Assembly (NCBI GenBank): GCA_027488855.1 | Contig: JAIYAV010000126.1 | Span: 1 to 64,000 of the forward strand | Source of the DNA: Saprospiraceae bacterium | GTDB lineage: Bacteria > Bacteroidota > Bacteroidia > Chitinophagales > Saprospiraceae | Length of the DNA stretch: 64,000 bases | Direction of reading: 5' to 3' | In this document: positions 17,126 through 25,006 of the stretch, in pieces | Layout: each line of letters opens with the position of its first letter | How positions within the stretch are numbered: the stretch's first letter is position 1 | Position numbers and translations under genes: made by a program | Notes under the pieces: generated by a model | Databases searched by the model: none | What the model was told of the DNA's origin: nothing | Seen by the model: the letters and a program-made list of their open reading frames with translations, nothing else

Positions 17126-18061
17126 ATGCGCAATACCATCTATTTTTCCCTGTTCTTAGCCTATGCTCTTTTTTCTTGTACAAGTGACCAAAGCAGTTCG
17201 GAAGTACAAGATGCTCTGGATGAATGGTTTCCCAAGCAATACAAAATTGTTGAAGGTAGTCCGATTAACGAAACCGATTCGATAGTGTTGGTACCTGTTC
17301 AGTCTGTGGCAGACCCAAAGATTCAATTTACCATCGATTACCAACCCAAAAAAGAAAAAGGGGGCCTGGTCAAAGACTCGATCCAAAGCGCATTTGCAGC
17401 CGCTAAAGTGAATGCCCAGCCAGCCCGTGATTTATTGGAAGCATTGCAAAAAAATGGCTTCAAAAATGTGGTAGTGGGCACCAATTTGGCTCAAAATGCA
17501 GTCCAGATCCAATTTTACGAGGAGCCCTTCAATTCGATCTTTAGCTCTCGTATGAAGCACATCCAAAAAATCAGCGCAGCATGGGCCGCCCAGCGCAATA
17601 TGGTGCCTTGCCAGTTGACATTTTTGGTGATGGATCCCAAAGCCTGGGGAAAAAGATTCCAGGAAGTACTCGATGCGCGCTTCATCAACCGGGCGAATGA
17701 CTGGGTTTATCAAAATACCATTGCCAGCGCCAATGCTGATTTGGCTGATCCAGGCTCTTCGGAGTTTCTACCGGGTAGTTTAAACTTGAGTGGCGGGCGG
17801 GAAATGGAAATCCGCAAAAAGGTACACGCCGAAGTGGTGGACTTTTTACGAACTTCCAAAAAACTGGATTTCCACGTTGAACTAATCGCCATGGTCAACA
17901 CTGAGTGGGATTTGCGCAACATGGAAACAATCCGTTACTACTTTCCTTATTGCCAACAGAGCGAAAGCACCAAAGTCAACGGGAGTTGTATGGGCAACTT
18001 TGATGGTCGCATTTCTTGTGTCTATAAATTTAAGACTGGGGAAACGCAGGTGGATTTTTAA
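17126..18061 (+). CDS. Putative lipoprotein of unknown function
   Basis: 311 residues. The N-terminus MRNTIYFSLFLAYALFSCTS ends in a lipobox-like LFSC, so it is probably a lipoprotein. ATG at 17126 is chosen over 17006 because the latter would overlap the GH127 gene and hide the signal sequence. The body has no recognised domain; it is charged, with segments such as AAWAAQRNMVPCQLTFLVMD and REMEIRKKVHAEVVDFLRTS. Four cysteines near the C-terminus (YCQQSESTKVNGSC, ISCVYKF) could form disulfides. It starts 70 bases after GH127 on the same strand, but a functional link is not evident. Confidence 0.65.
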   Translation: MRNTIYFSLFLAYALFSCTSDQSSSEVQDALDEWFPKQYKIVEGSPINETDSIVLVPVQSVADPKIQFTIDYQPKKEKGGLVKDSIQSAFAAAKVNAQPARDLLEALQKNGFKNVVVGTNLAQNAVQIQFYEEPFNSIFSSRMKHIQKISAAWAAQRNMVPCQLTFLVMDPKAWGKRFQEVLDARFINRANDWVYQNTIASANADLADPGSSEFLPGSLNLSGGREMEIRKKVHAEVVDFLRTSKKLDFHVELIAMVNTEWDLRNMETIRYYFPYCQQSESTKVNGSCMGNFDGRISCVYKFKTGETQVDF

Positions 18062-18141
18062 TTCAATACAACCTCCCCGCAAAGTTTTTTCTCTGTAAAG
18101 GGTCTACTTGATCTCCTAACTACAGAGAAATCCATTCGCAC

Positions 18142-19578
18142 ATGAAATCAATATTTTTGGGGCTCTGCCTCCTCCTGTTCACAAACCTATCTGCTCAAGA
18201 TAGCTCAAATTACGACCCCGATAAAAAGTATCACCCCGACAGTTTGCGTCGCTGGACGACCAGTATCATGACTGAATTGGGAAAAAAGCACCCCGGATTT
18301 TACCGCTACACCCCCAAAGCGCGTTTTGACTTTTTGATTGATTCCACTACGCAAACCATCAAAGACTCTTTGAATGAATTGAGTTTTTACCGAAAAATAA
18401 AACCTTTGTTTGCCCAAATTGGCTGTTTGCACACCGGAATCAGCCTTTCAGAAGCCTGCAACAATTACCTCGACAACACCTCAACTTTGCTCCCATTTGA
18501 AGTATTTATTGACGAGGATAAAAAAGTTTATGTGGTAAAAAATTACGACAACAACCCTTCCATTCCCTTAACAGCGGAAATCCTCTCCATCAATGAACAC
18601 CCCATTGGCGAAATTCTCCACACCTTGATCAAAGCCATACCAGCGGATGGGTACAATGAAACTGAAAAAATCCTGCTCCTGAACCACCGCTTCGCCTTTT
18701 GGTACCAAACCATAATTGAGCTAAGTGAAAATTTTACCATCCACACCAAGTTTCAGGAAAAGCTAGAAACATATGTGGTCAAAGGAGTAAACAAAGCACT
18801 GTTTCCCACCCTGGCCTCACTGGAATCGGTAGACGTCAAGCAATTGAATCTCGACATTGTAGACAAAACGGGCATTCTCACCATTCATTCCTTCGCCAAA
18901 TCGGTGATCAAAAAAAATGGCCAGCGCTTCAAAAAATTCATCAGCACCACCTTTAAAACTTTAAAACAACAAGGGATTGAAAATTTGGTAATCGACCTGC
19001 GCTACAACATTGGCGGAACCGATGGGAATGCAGCTTTGCTGGCCTCCTATTTTTTTGATAAACGATTCAGGTATTGGGAAAAAATTGAAGTCACCGAGGC
19101 GGTGGCCCGGGAGATAAAGGGAGTGTATCGACTTTTTTTTATTATTTTTGAGCGAAAAGATTCGACTTATTTGTGGAAAAAAACCTGGGTGACGAGCGAG
19201 TTCGATTATTACCAGGTACAAAAACCAGCCAGGCACAACTTCAAGGGGCAAACCTATCTCTTGACCAATGGGCTGTGCATGTCTTCTTGCAGTGACTTTA
19301 CTGCCATCCTTGCACACAATAAAAAGGCTGTGGTGATTGGTCAGGAAAGTGGCGGTGGATACCAGGGCAACACCAGTGGCATGATGCCCACAACCAGCAT
19401 TCCTACTGGACTAAGCATATCGGTTCCCCTGCAAAAATACACCAATGCAGTCGATCCAAACGTCAACTTCGGACGGGGCACCATCCCCAATTACATCCTG
19501 AATCCAAGTGTAGAAGATTGGATGAATAAAAAAGATGTGGAAATGGAATTTGTACTGAAATTGATTGCTAATCAGTAG
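18142..19578 (+). CDS. S41 family (C-terminal processing protease-like) peptidase
   Basis: 478 residues with a signal peptide (MKSIFLGLCLLLFTNLSAQ). The N-terminal half has a helical cap plus a degenerate PDZ-like region. The catalytic S41 core is visible as ENLVIDLRYNIGGTDGNAAL (oxyanion region), LLTNGLCMSSCSDFTAIL with the nucleophile serine, and AVVIGQESGGGYQGNTSG. Family members act as serine proteases with a Ser-Lys dyad; the lysine cannot be assigned with certainty here. It is probably periplasmic or lipid-proximal. It lies 80 bases after the lipoprotein and convergent with sucA, with an inverted repeat between the two genes. Confidence 0.85.
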   Translation: MKSIFLGLCLLLFTNLSAQDSSNYDPDKKYHPDSLRRWTTSIMTELGKKHPGFYRYTPKARFDFLIDSTTQTIKDSLNELSFYRKIKPLFAQIGCLHTGISLSEACNNYLDNTSTLLPFEVFIDEDKKVYVVKNYDNNPSIPLTAEILSINEHPIGEILHTLIKAIPADGYNETEKILLLNHRFAFWYQTIIELSENFTIHTKFQEKLETYVVKGVNKALFPTLASLESVDVKQLNLDIVDKTGILTIHSFAKSVIKKNGQRFKKFISTTFKTLKQQGIENLVIDLRYNIGGTDGNAALLASYFFDKRFRYWEKIEVTEAVAREIKGVYRLFFIIFERKDSTYLWKKTWVTSEFDYYQVQKPARHNFKGQTYLLTNGLCMSSCSDFTAILAHNKKAVVIGQESGGGYQGNTSGMMPTTSIPTGLSISVPLQKYTNAVDPNVNFGRGTIPNYILNPSVEDWMNKKDVEMEFVLKLIANQ

Positions 19579-19599
19579 CCCTGTCAAGTGAAGAATATC

Positions 19600-19662
19600 C
19601 CAAATGAAGAATGACGAATTCGAGGGCAACGCCCCAAATTCATCATTCATCACTCATCATTT
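19600..19662. repeat. Low-complexity inverted repeat between convergent genes
   Basis: AATGAAGAATGACGAATT on the left and AATTCATCATTCATCACTCA on the right pair imperfectly around a GC-rich loop (GAGGGCAACGCCCC). It lies between the stops of the S41 peptidase and sucA and may end both transcripts. Confidence 0.55.
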
Positions 19663-19666
19663 ATCA

Positions 19667-22414
19667 CTAACCAAACGCTTTCTGCAAAATCTCCTCCTGC
19701 TGCTGGTCATGCACCTTCTTAAAGCCCACCGCAGGCGAAGCACTCGCCCGGCGCGAGATGCGCTGCAAATTGCGATCGGTTTCCCAATTCAGTTTCATGT
19801 ATTGCCATGCGCCCATATTGGCCGATTCCTCCTGCACCCAGAAGATTTCTGCTTTGGCGTAGCGCTTGAGCACTTCGGCGAGTTGAGTCTCGGGCATGGG
19901 GTGTAATTGCTCTACCCGCACGATGGCCACGTCGTCACGCTTGAGTTCACGCTTGCGTTGCGCCAGGTCGTAGTAGATTTTGCCCGTGCAAAACAGTACG
20001 CGCTTCACACCCTTCGCTTCTTTGCTGCTTACCGTAAGATCGTCGATGACTTCCTGGAAACCTTTACCCGTCTCAAAATCAGCCATCGGAGACACACATT
20101 CCGGGTGGCGCAGCATTGATTTGGGCGACATCACCACCAGTGGTTTGCGGAATTCCCAGGCCAATTGGCGGCGCAGGAGGTGGAAGAAGTTGGCGGGTGA
20201 ACTGATGTTGGTGACAATCATGTTCAGATCAGCGCAAGCTTGCAGGAAGCGCTCCAAACGGGCACTGGAGTGCTCGGGTCCCTGGCCTTCGTAGCCGTGG
20301 GGAAGAAGCAATGTCAAACCTGACATGCGGTTCCACTTACTTTCCGCAGCAGAGATAAACTGGTCAACGATGGTTTGAGCACCGTTAAAGAAGTCGCCAA
20401 ACTGGGCCTCCCAAATCACCAGGGTGTTTGGATCAGCCAAGGAATAGCCGTATTCAAAACCCATTACCGCAAATTCCGATAGCAGGGAGTTGTAAATGTA
20501 GAATGGAGCCTGGTTCTCCTGGATGTTGTCCAGGCGATTGAGCACCTCGTTGGTTTTTGCATCGTGCAGCACCGCGTGGCGATGGGAGAAAGTACCCCGC
20601 TGCACGTCCTGGCCACTCATGCGCACGGTTTTGCCATCCATCAGGATCGAGCCATAAGCCATCAATTCGGCAGTTGCCCAATCCACTTGCCCTTTCGCCA
20701 ACAGTTTTTTGTTGTTTTCCAACAAGCGACTAACCTTGGGAATGGGGCGGAAATGGCCTGGAATGGTACTGAGGTGATTGAGGATTTTTTCAACCTGGGC
20801 TTTTTCAAGGCCCGTCGCTGGCGATCCTTTGAAATCTTGAACAGTGGCGTGGCGCAATTTTTCCCACTCTTCCTCGGGTTCTTGCAACTTATAGGGCAGA
20901 GGGTGCTGTTTTACTTCTTCCAAACGTTCTTGTAGGTCGCCCCAGTAGGTTTTTTCCAGGTCATCGGCCAACTGTTTGGGCAGTTCTCCCATTTCAATCA
21001 ACTCCTTCTGGTAAATCTCCCGTGGGTTGGGGTGTACACTGATGGCTTGGTATAGGTCCGGTTGGGTAAACATGGGGTCGTCGCCCTCGTTGTGTCCATG
21101 TCGGCGGTAGCACACCATGTCGATGAAAACGTCGGTGTTGAATTCCTGACGGTATTCCATGGCCATTTCGACGGCATAGAGCAGGGCTTCAGGATCATCA
21201 CCATTGACGTGGAAAACGGGTGCAGAAACCACACTGGCTACCCCGGTACAATAAGTGGAAGAACGAGCGTCCTCAAAATCGGTGGTAAAACCAATCTGGT
21301 TGTTGATCACAAAATGGAACGTCCCCCCGGTATTGTAGCCCTTGAGTTTACTCATCTGAATGACCTCAAACACGATGCCCTGACCCGCTACTGCGGCATC
21401 ACCGTGGATGAGGATCGGCAAAATCCGGTCGTACTCACCTTTATATAAGCGATCCGCTTTGGCGCGGGCGTAACCTTCTACCACGGGGTTGACTGCTTCC
21501 AAGTGGGAAGGGTTGGGGGTGAGTTCCAATTGAACTTCTTTACCTCCTGGCGTAACGACCTGTGAGGAATAACCCAGGTGGTACTTCACATCGCCGTCGC
21601 CAAAACTCTGGTCAGGAATGGCGGTACCTTCAAACTCGGTGAAAATTTGCTCGTAGGTTTTTTTCATAATGTTGGCCAACACGTTCAAACGACCGCGGTG
21701 TGCCATGCCAATGATCACCTCTTCGACACCCATTTCTGCACCTTTATTAATGGCGGCATCCAGGGCGACGATGGTGCTTTCCCCTCCTTCGAGTGAGAAG
21801 CGTTTTTGACCAATGTATTTGGTGTGCAAAAACTTCTCAAAACCTACTGCCTCATTCAATTTTTCCAGAATGCGGCGTTTTTTATCAAGGGGAATGTTGT
21901 AATGTTTCTCCGGGCGGCTTTGCTCCACACGGGTACGTAACCAACGGCGCTTTTCACGCTGCTGGATGTGCTGGAACTCAAAGCCGATGTTGCCACAATA
22001 AATGCGCTTGAGGTGCGCCAGGATGTCGCGTAGGGTGGAGGGTTTTTCCAAACCACACTCCATGGCCGCGTAGAAGACCGTATCCAGGTCTTTTTCACTC
22101 AGTTTAAAATCCTCCAGATCCAATTTAGGATTGCGGTTGCGGCGTGGCCGCACTGGGTTGGTCGTAGACAGGAGGTGACCCCGGCCCCGAAAGGCATTGA
22201 CCATGGCCAAAACCTGGAATTCCTGTGGGTTAAATACCGAGGATGGCGTCGTGCCATTGCTTTTTTCATGCCCATTGGTGCTGTGGGCGTAATCAAAGCC
22301 TTTGAAAAAAGAGGCCCAGGAGCCTTCAATTTGCTCGGGATTGTTTTGATATTGCTCGTACAGCGAATCAATGTAAGCTGGGTGAGCATTGGCAATGAAG
22401 GAGAAATCGCTCAT
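19667..22414 (-). CDS. sucA: 2-oxoglutarate dehydrogenase E1 component
   Basis: 915 residues, close to the usual ~930. It is the thiamine-diphosphate-dependent E1o of the TCA-cycle complex that decarboxylates 2-oxoglutarate and transfers succinyl to E2. The N-terminal segment FIANAHPAYIDSLYEQYQNN and the E1o motifs AHRGRLNVLANI, HGDAAVAGQG, GTFHFVINNQIGFTT, RRHGHNEGDDPMFTQP, LPHGYEGQGPEHSSARLERF and SPKSMLRHP are all present. The start at 22414 (MSDFSFIANAHPAYID) is preferred to an upstream ATG at 22519, because the extra 35 residues cover the promoter and have no family resemblance. sucB is not adjacent. It is divergent from rpsT. Confidence 0.96.
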   Translation of the reverse strand: MSDFSFIANAHPAYIDSLYEQYQNNPEQIEGSWASFFKGFDYAHSTNGHEKSNGTTPSSVFNPQEFQVLAMVNAFRGRGHLLSTTNPVRPRRNRNPKLDLEDFKLSEKDLDTVFYAAMECGLEKPSTLRDILAHLKRIYCGNIGFEFQHIQQREKRRWLRTRVEQSRPEKHYNIPLDKKRRILEKLNEAVGFEKFLHTKYIGQKRFSLEGGESTIVALDAAINKGAEMGVEEVIIGMAHRGRLNVLANIMKKTYEQIFTEFEGTAIPDQSFGDGDVKYHLGYSSQVVTPGGKEVQLELTPNPSHLEAVNPVVEGYARAKADRLYKGEYDRILPILIHGDAAVAGQGIVFEVIQMSKLKGYNTGGTFHFVINNQIGFTTDFEDARSSTYCTGVASVVSAPVFHVNGDDPEALLYAVEMAMEYRQEFNTDVFIDMVCYRRHGHNEGDDPMFTQPDLYQAISVHPNPREIYQKELIEMGELPKQLADDLEKTYWGDLQERLEEVKQHPLPYKLQEPEEEWEKLRHATVQDFKGSPATGLEKAQVEKILNHLSTIPGHFRPIPKVSRLLENNKKLLAKGQVDWATAELMAYGSILMDGKTVRMSGQDVQRGTFSHRHAVLHDAKTNEVLNRLDNIQENQAPFYIYNSLLSEFAVMGFEYGYSLADPNTLVIWEAQFGDFFNGAQTIVDQFISAAESKWNRMSGLTLLLPHGYEGQGPEHSSARLERFLQACADLNMIVTNISSPANFFHLLRRQLAWEFRKPLVVMSPKSMLRHPECVSPMADFETGKGFQEVIDDLTVSSKEAKGVKRVLFCTGKIYYDLAQRKRELKRDDVAIVRVEQLHPMPETQLAEVLKRYAKAEIFWVQEESANMGAWQYMKLNWETDRNLQRISRRASASPAVGFKKVHDQQQEEILQKAFG

Positions 22415-22442
22415 TGTGGTGATCTGGTTTTGAAATATGGCA

Positions 22443-22450
22443 CAAAAGTA
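22443..22450 (-). promoter_or_regulatory. Putative -7 element for sucA
   Basis: On the minus strand TACTTTTG matches TAnnTTTG about 29 bases before the sucA ATG. No convincing -33 TTG at the right spacing is seen. Confidence 0.45.
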
Positions 22451-22506
22451 CAACCTATTTAGGTCTTTGGATAATCTTAAACGAAAAGGTTTTTTTAAAA
22501 TTACCT

Positions 22507-22537
22507 TTGGACTTTCCAAATGAATAATTATCTTTGC
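22507..22537 (+). promoter_or_regulatory. Promoter of rpsT, Bacteroidota type
   Basis: TTTG at 22507-22510 and TATCTTTG at 22530-22537, with 19 bases between. This is an exact match to the TTTG/TAnnTTTG consensus and lies about 45 bases before the rpsT start codon. Confidence 0.8.
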
Positions 22538-22582
22538 GCTCCAATTGTTCAGTAGTATTATTAATTGTGAAAAGTTTTAGTA

Positions 22583-22837
22583 ATGGCAAACCATAAATCG
22601 TCTGAGAAGCGTATCCGTCAAGAGGCAAAGCGTCGTTTGTTGAACCGCTACTACAAGAAGACTACTCGTACGTCTATCAAGAAGTTGCGCAGCATGAAGG
22701 ACAAGACGGAGGCGGTAGGTTTCTTGCCAAAAGTGATCCAAATGATCGACAAACTGGCAAAGAAAAACACTTGGCATAAGAACAAGGCAGCCAACCTGAA
22801 GAGCAGCTTGATGAAGCACGTTGCTCACTTGGGTTAA
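22583..22837 (+). CDS. rpsT: 30S ribosomal protein S20
   Basis: 84 residues: [20 protein letters not shown] and the helical, lysine/arginine-rich remainder ([35 protein letters not shown]) match S20, which binds 16S rRNA early in 30S assembly. It has its own promoter at 22507-22537 and a hairpin terminator immediately downstream. It lies between divergent sucA and a TetR gene. Confidence 0.97.
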   Translation: MANHKSSEKRIRQEAKRRLLNRYYKKTTRTSIKKLRSMKDKTEAVGFLPKVIQMIDKLAKKNTWHKNKAANLKSSLMKHVAHLG

Positions 22838-22849
22838 GCTTATGACATA

Positions 22850-22874
22850 CCCCCGGTCTCTAATGATCGGGGGG
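22850..22874 (+). terminator. Hairpin after rpsT
   Basis: CCCCCGGTC pairs with GATCGGGGG (one wobble) across a short loop, 12 bases after the rpsT stop. It is followed by a modestly T-rich stretch (CTTCTCGTTT). It overlaps the leader of the next gene. Confidence 0.65.
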
Positions 22875-22884
22875 CTTCTCGTTT

Positions 22885-23454
22885 GTGGAAAAGTCAAAGA
22901 AAGAACAAATCTACGAAGCCGCCGCGCGCCTGTTCCGGGACAAAGGATACCAGGCCACCTCTATGCGCGATCTGGCCAAGGAAGTAGGCTTACGCGCTTC
23001 CAGTTTATACAATCATTTTCCATCCAAGTCTGATGTGCTCCGCGAAATTTGTACCAACAATGCTCAGCGTTTTCTATCTGGCATGTTGGAAGTGGAGTCC
23101 CTGCAAGTGAATGCTACCGAAAAACTCACCCGCCTGATCCGTTTGCACATCCAATTGTCGCTCGAAGACGTCACCTCTGTCACGGCCTTCAACGACGAAT
23201 GGCGACACCTCGAAGAACCACACCTGAGTGAATTCCTGCAATTGCGCAAAGATTACGAAAGCCGTTTTCAGGCGATCATTAACGCTGGCGTGGCGAGTGG
23301 GGAATTCAAACCCGTTAATCCCTTGATTTTGTCGTATACCTTGTTCTCGGCTCTGCGTTGGTTGTACGATTGGTACAAGCCGGGGAAGAAGATTACGGCG
23401 GAGATGCTGGAGGAGGAGTTGTTGGTGATTTTGCTGGAGGGGGTGCGGGTGTGA
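22885..23454 (+). CDS. TetR/AcrR family transcriptional regulator
   Basis: 189 residues. The N-terminal DNA-binding domain is clear: QIYEAAARLFRDKGYQATSM, RDLAKEVGLRASSLYNHFPS, KSDVLREI. The ligand-binding part (TRLIRLHIQLSLEDVTSVTA, LRWLYDWYKPGKKI) resembles TetR proteins that control fatty-acid degradation. The start is a GTG at 22885; no ATG fits the helix-turn-helix. It ends two bases from the stop of the convergent ATPase gene. The beta-oxidation genes fadJ/fadA beyond that ATPase are plausible targets, an inference from position only. Confidence 0.88.
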   Translation: MEKSKKEQIYEAAARLFRDKGYQATSMRDLAKEVGLRASSLYNHFPSKSDVLREICTNNAQRFLSGMLEVESLQVNATEKLTRLIRLHIQLSLEDVTSVTAFNDEWRHLEEPHLSEFLQLRKDYESRFQAIINAGVASGEFKPVNPLILSYTLFSALRWLYDWYKPGKKITAEMLEEELLVILLEGVRV

Positions 23455-23456
23455 GG

Positions 23457-24893
23457 CTAAGCTTCTTCAAATAAACTGTCCAAGGTCAAAACGTTGTCCA
23501 CCAAACCCAGGCTATATTGGTTTTGCTTCAAACCAAAGGTGCTCAGCATTACCCAAGATAACTGCTTGCGCGTACCCGTTGACGCTTTGAATACTGCACG
23601 TTTCTCCCGAAGGCCATTGCTGAACTCGAGATCAGGAACAAAAGGTTCTTCGTAAAATTTAATTTCAAAAAGATTGATTACGTGGTCTTTGCGGTCTAGT
23701 ACCAAATCAATTTGTGCCCCACCAAGTTCAGGGCTACTCTTTTTGTAAAAACTAGAGACTGAAGAAAAAATACCAGAGATACCCAATGCTTTTTTAATTT
23801 GAGAAACGTGACGTAGACAAATATTTTCAAAGGCATAACCTGCCCAGGATTTGTATTGCTGAGATTGGCTGAGTTGAAACCAAATGCCTTCTTCGGAGGT
23901 GTTGGATTCAATGAATTGTAAATAAAAAAGCGAATAAGGATCGCTGAGTCGATAAGTTTTTTCTCGTTGCTTTCCTTTAAACGCATAATATGAATGGATG
24001 AACCCGGATTGTTCCAGTTCTGTCAACAAAGTGGTGATGCTGCCGCCAGACTTAAATTTTAATTGTTCGATTAATTCCATACGGTGCATGCCTTTCCATT
24101 TACTGGCCAACGCCCGGATGATGGCAACGTACCGTTCAGCGTGTTTGAACAAGGCAGGGTAAAGTTTTGAAAACTCATTTTTGAGCAAGCCATTTTCGGA
24201 GAAACAAATCCGATCAATATTTTGCACTACACTTTGTCCAGCTTTTACTGCTTTGAGATAGTGGGGTATTCCTCCCAGAGCCATGTATAAATGCAGCATT
24301 TGAAACCGATCAAAGTAAATATTTCTAGAGTGCAGATAAACCTCTGTTTCATTTAAGGTGAAAGGATGTAAATGAATGTATTTGGTAATGCGATTGTGCA
24401 ATCCACCTTTGTCGTTTACAACGCGCCGAATCATCCAAGAAGCCGCAGAACCACAAATGACAACAACTAGATTTTGCCGGGAAGCCCAACTGTTCCAAAA
24501 ATAGCCCAAGGCTTCTAAAAAACCTGATTTGTGTCGAGATAACCAAGGGACTTCATCAAAAAAAAGTACGTGTTTTTTTTTAGGGTCCAGTTCCTTCAAG
24601 TACTGCTTCAACAATTGAAAGGCTGCTAGCCAATCCATAGGAACCTCAAGTGGCAATTTGTTTACATAAAAAGCACTTAATTCATCTCGAAAATTGCGCA
24701 GTTGTAATTGTGTTGAGGCGCTTTGGGTTCCTGATATTTCAAAAACGATATTGTCCTTGTAAACACTGGAAACCAGGAAGGTTTTGCCAATGCGTCGACG
24801 CCCCAACACAGCTACCATTTCTGCTTCATTTGACTCCAATGCTTCTTGTAAAATGAGCACCTCTTTTTTCCGCCCGATCACTTGTGCGTCCAT
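23457..24893 (-). CDS. STAND-type ATPase with C-terminal DUF234 nuclease-like domain (copy B)
   Basis: About 478 residues from ATG 24893 (MDAQVIGRKKEVLILQEALE); an ATG at 24917 lies inside the upstream repeat and would add eight residues. Walker A is GRRRIGKTF, Walker B is HVLFFDEVPWL, followed by VVICGSAASWMIRR, DKGGLHNRITKYIHLHPFTL and a winged-helix segment. The C-terminal PD-(D/E)xK-like pattern is QIDLVLDR...NLFEIKFY. It is a paralogue of the 12951-14381 gene. It sits between a TetR regulator and fadJ as a probable later insertion, and is preceded by its own tandem palindromes at 24912-24999. The biological role of the family is not established. Confidence 0.88.
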   Translation of the reverse strand: MDAQVIGRKKEVLILQEALESNEAEMVAVLGRRRIGKTFLVSSVYKDNIVFEISGTQSASTQLQLRNFRDELSAFYVNKLPLEVPMDWLAAFQLLKQYLKELDPKKKHVLFFDEVPWLSRHKSGFLEALGYFWNSWASRQNLVVVICGSAASWMIRRVVNDKGGLHNRITKYIHLHPFTLNETEVYLHSRNIYFDRFQMLHLYMALGGIPHYLKAVKAGQSVVQNIDRICFSENGLLKNEFSKLYPALFKHAERYVAIIRALASKWKGMHRMELIEQLKFKSGGSITTLLTELEQSGFIHSYYAFKGKQREKTYRLSDPYSLFYLQFIESNTSEEGIWFQLSQSQQYKSWAGYAFENICLRHVSQIKKALGISGIFSSVSSFYKKSSPELGGAQIDLVLDRKDHVINLFEIKFYEEPFVPDLEFSNGLREKRAVFKASTGTRKQLSWVMLSTFGLKQNQYSLGLVDNVLTLDSLFEEA

Positions 24894-24911
24894 ACCGTTT
24901 GCTTTATTATT

Positions 24912-24999
24912 CGCCATAAGTGCCTACAAATATAGACTTATGGCGAGTAATAAGCAATTATTTTTCGCCATAAGTACCCTAAAGTATATAGTTATGGCG
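24912..24999. repeat. Two tandem palindromic units upstream of ATPase copy B
   Basis: Two 34-bp units, 24912-24945 and 24966-24999, lie 54 bases apart. Each has the arms CGCCATAA and TTATGGCG; the arms extend to 10 perfect bases in the first unit. Read on the minus strand, the unit at 24912-24945 carries the core CTATATTTGTAGGCACTTAT. This closely resembles CTATAATTTTGAGGCACTTA in the middle repeat before ATPase copy A. The 54-base period is also a multiple of three. Confidence 0.9.
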
Positions 25000-25006
25000 A
25001 AAAACC

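Noticed and set aside
22415-22519. Longer sucA N-terminus starting at 22519
   Set aside because: It covers the TACTTTTG promoter box and lacks family resemblance.
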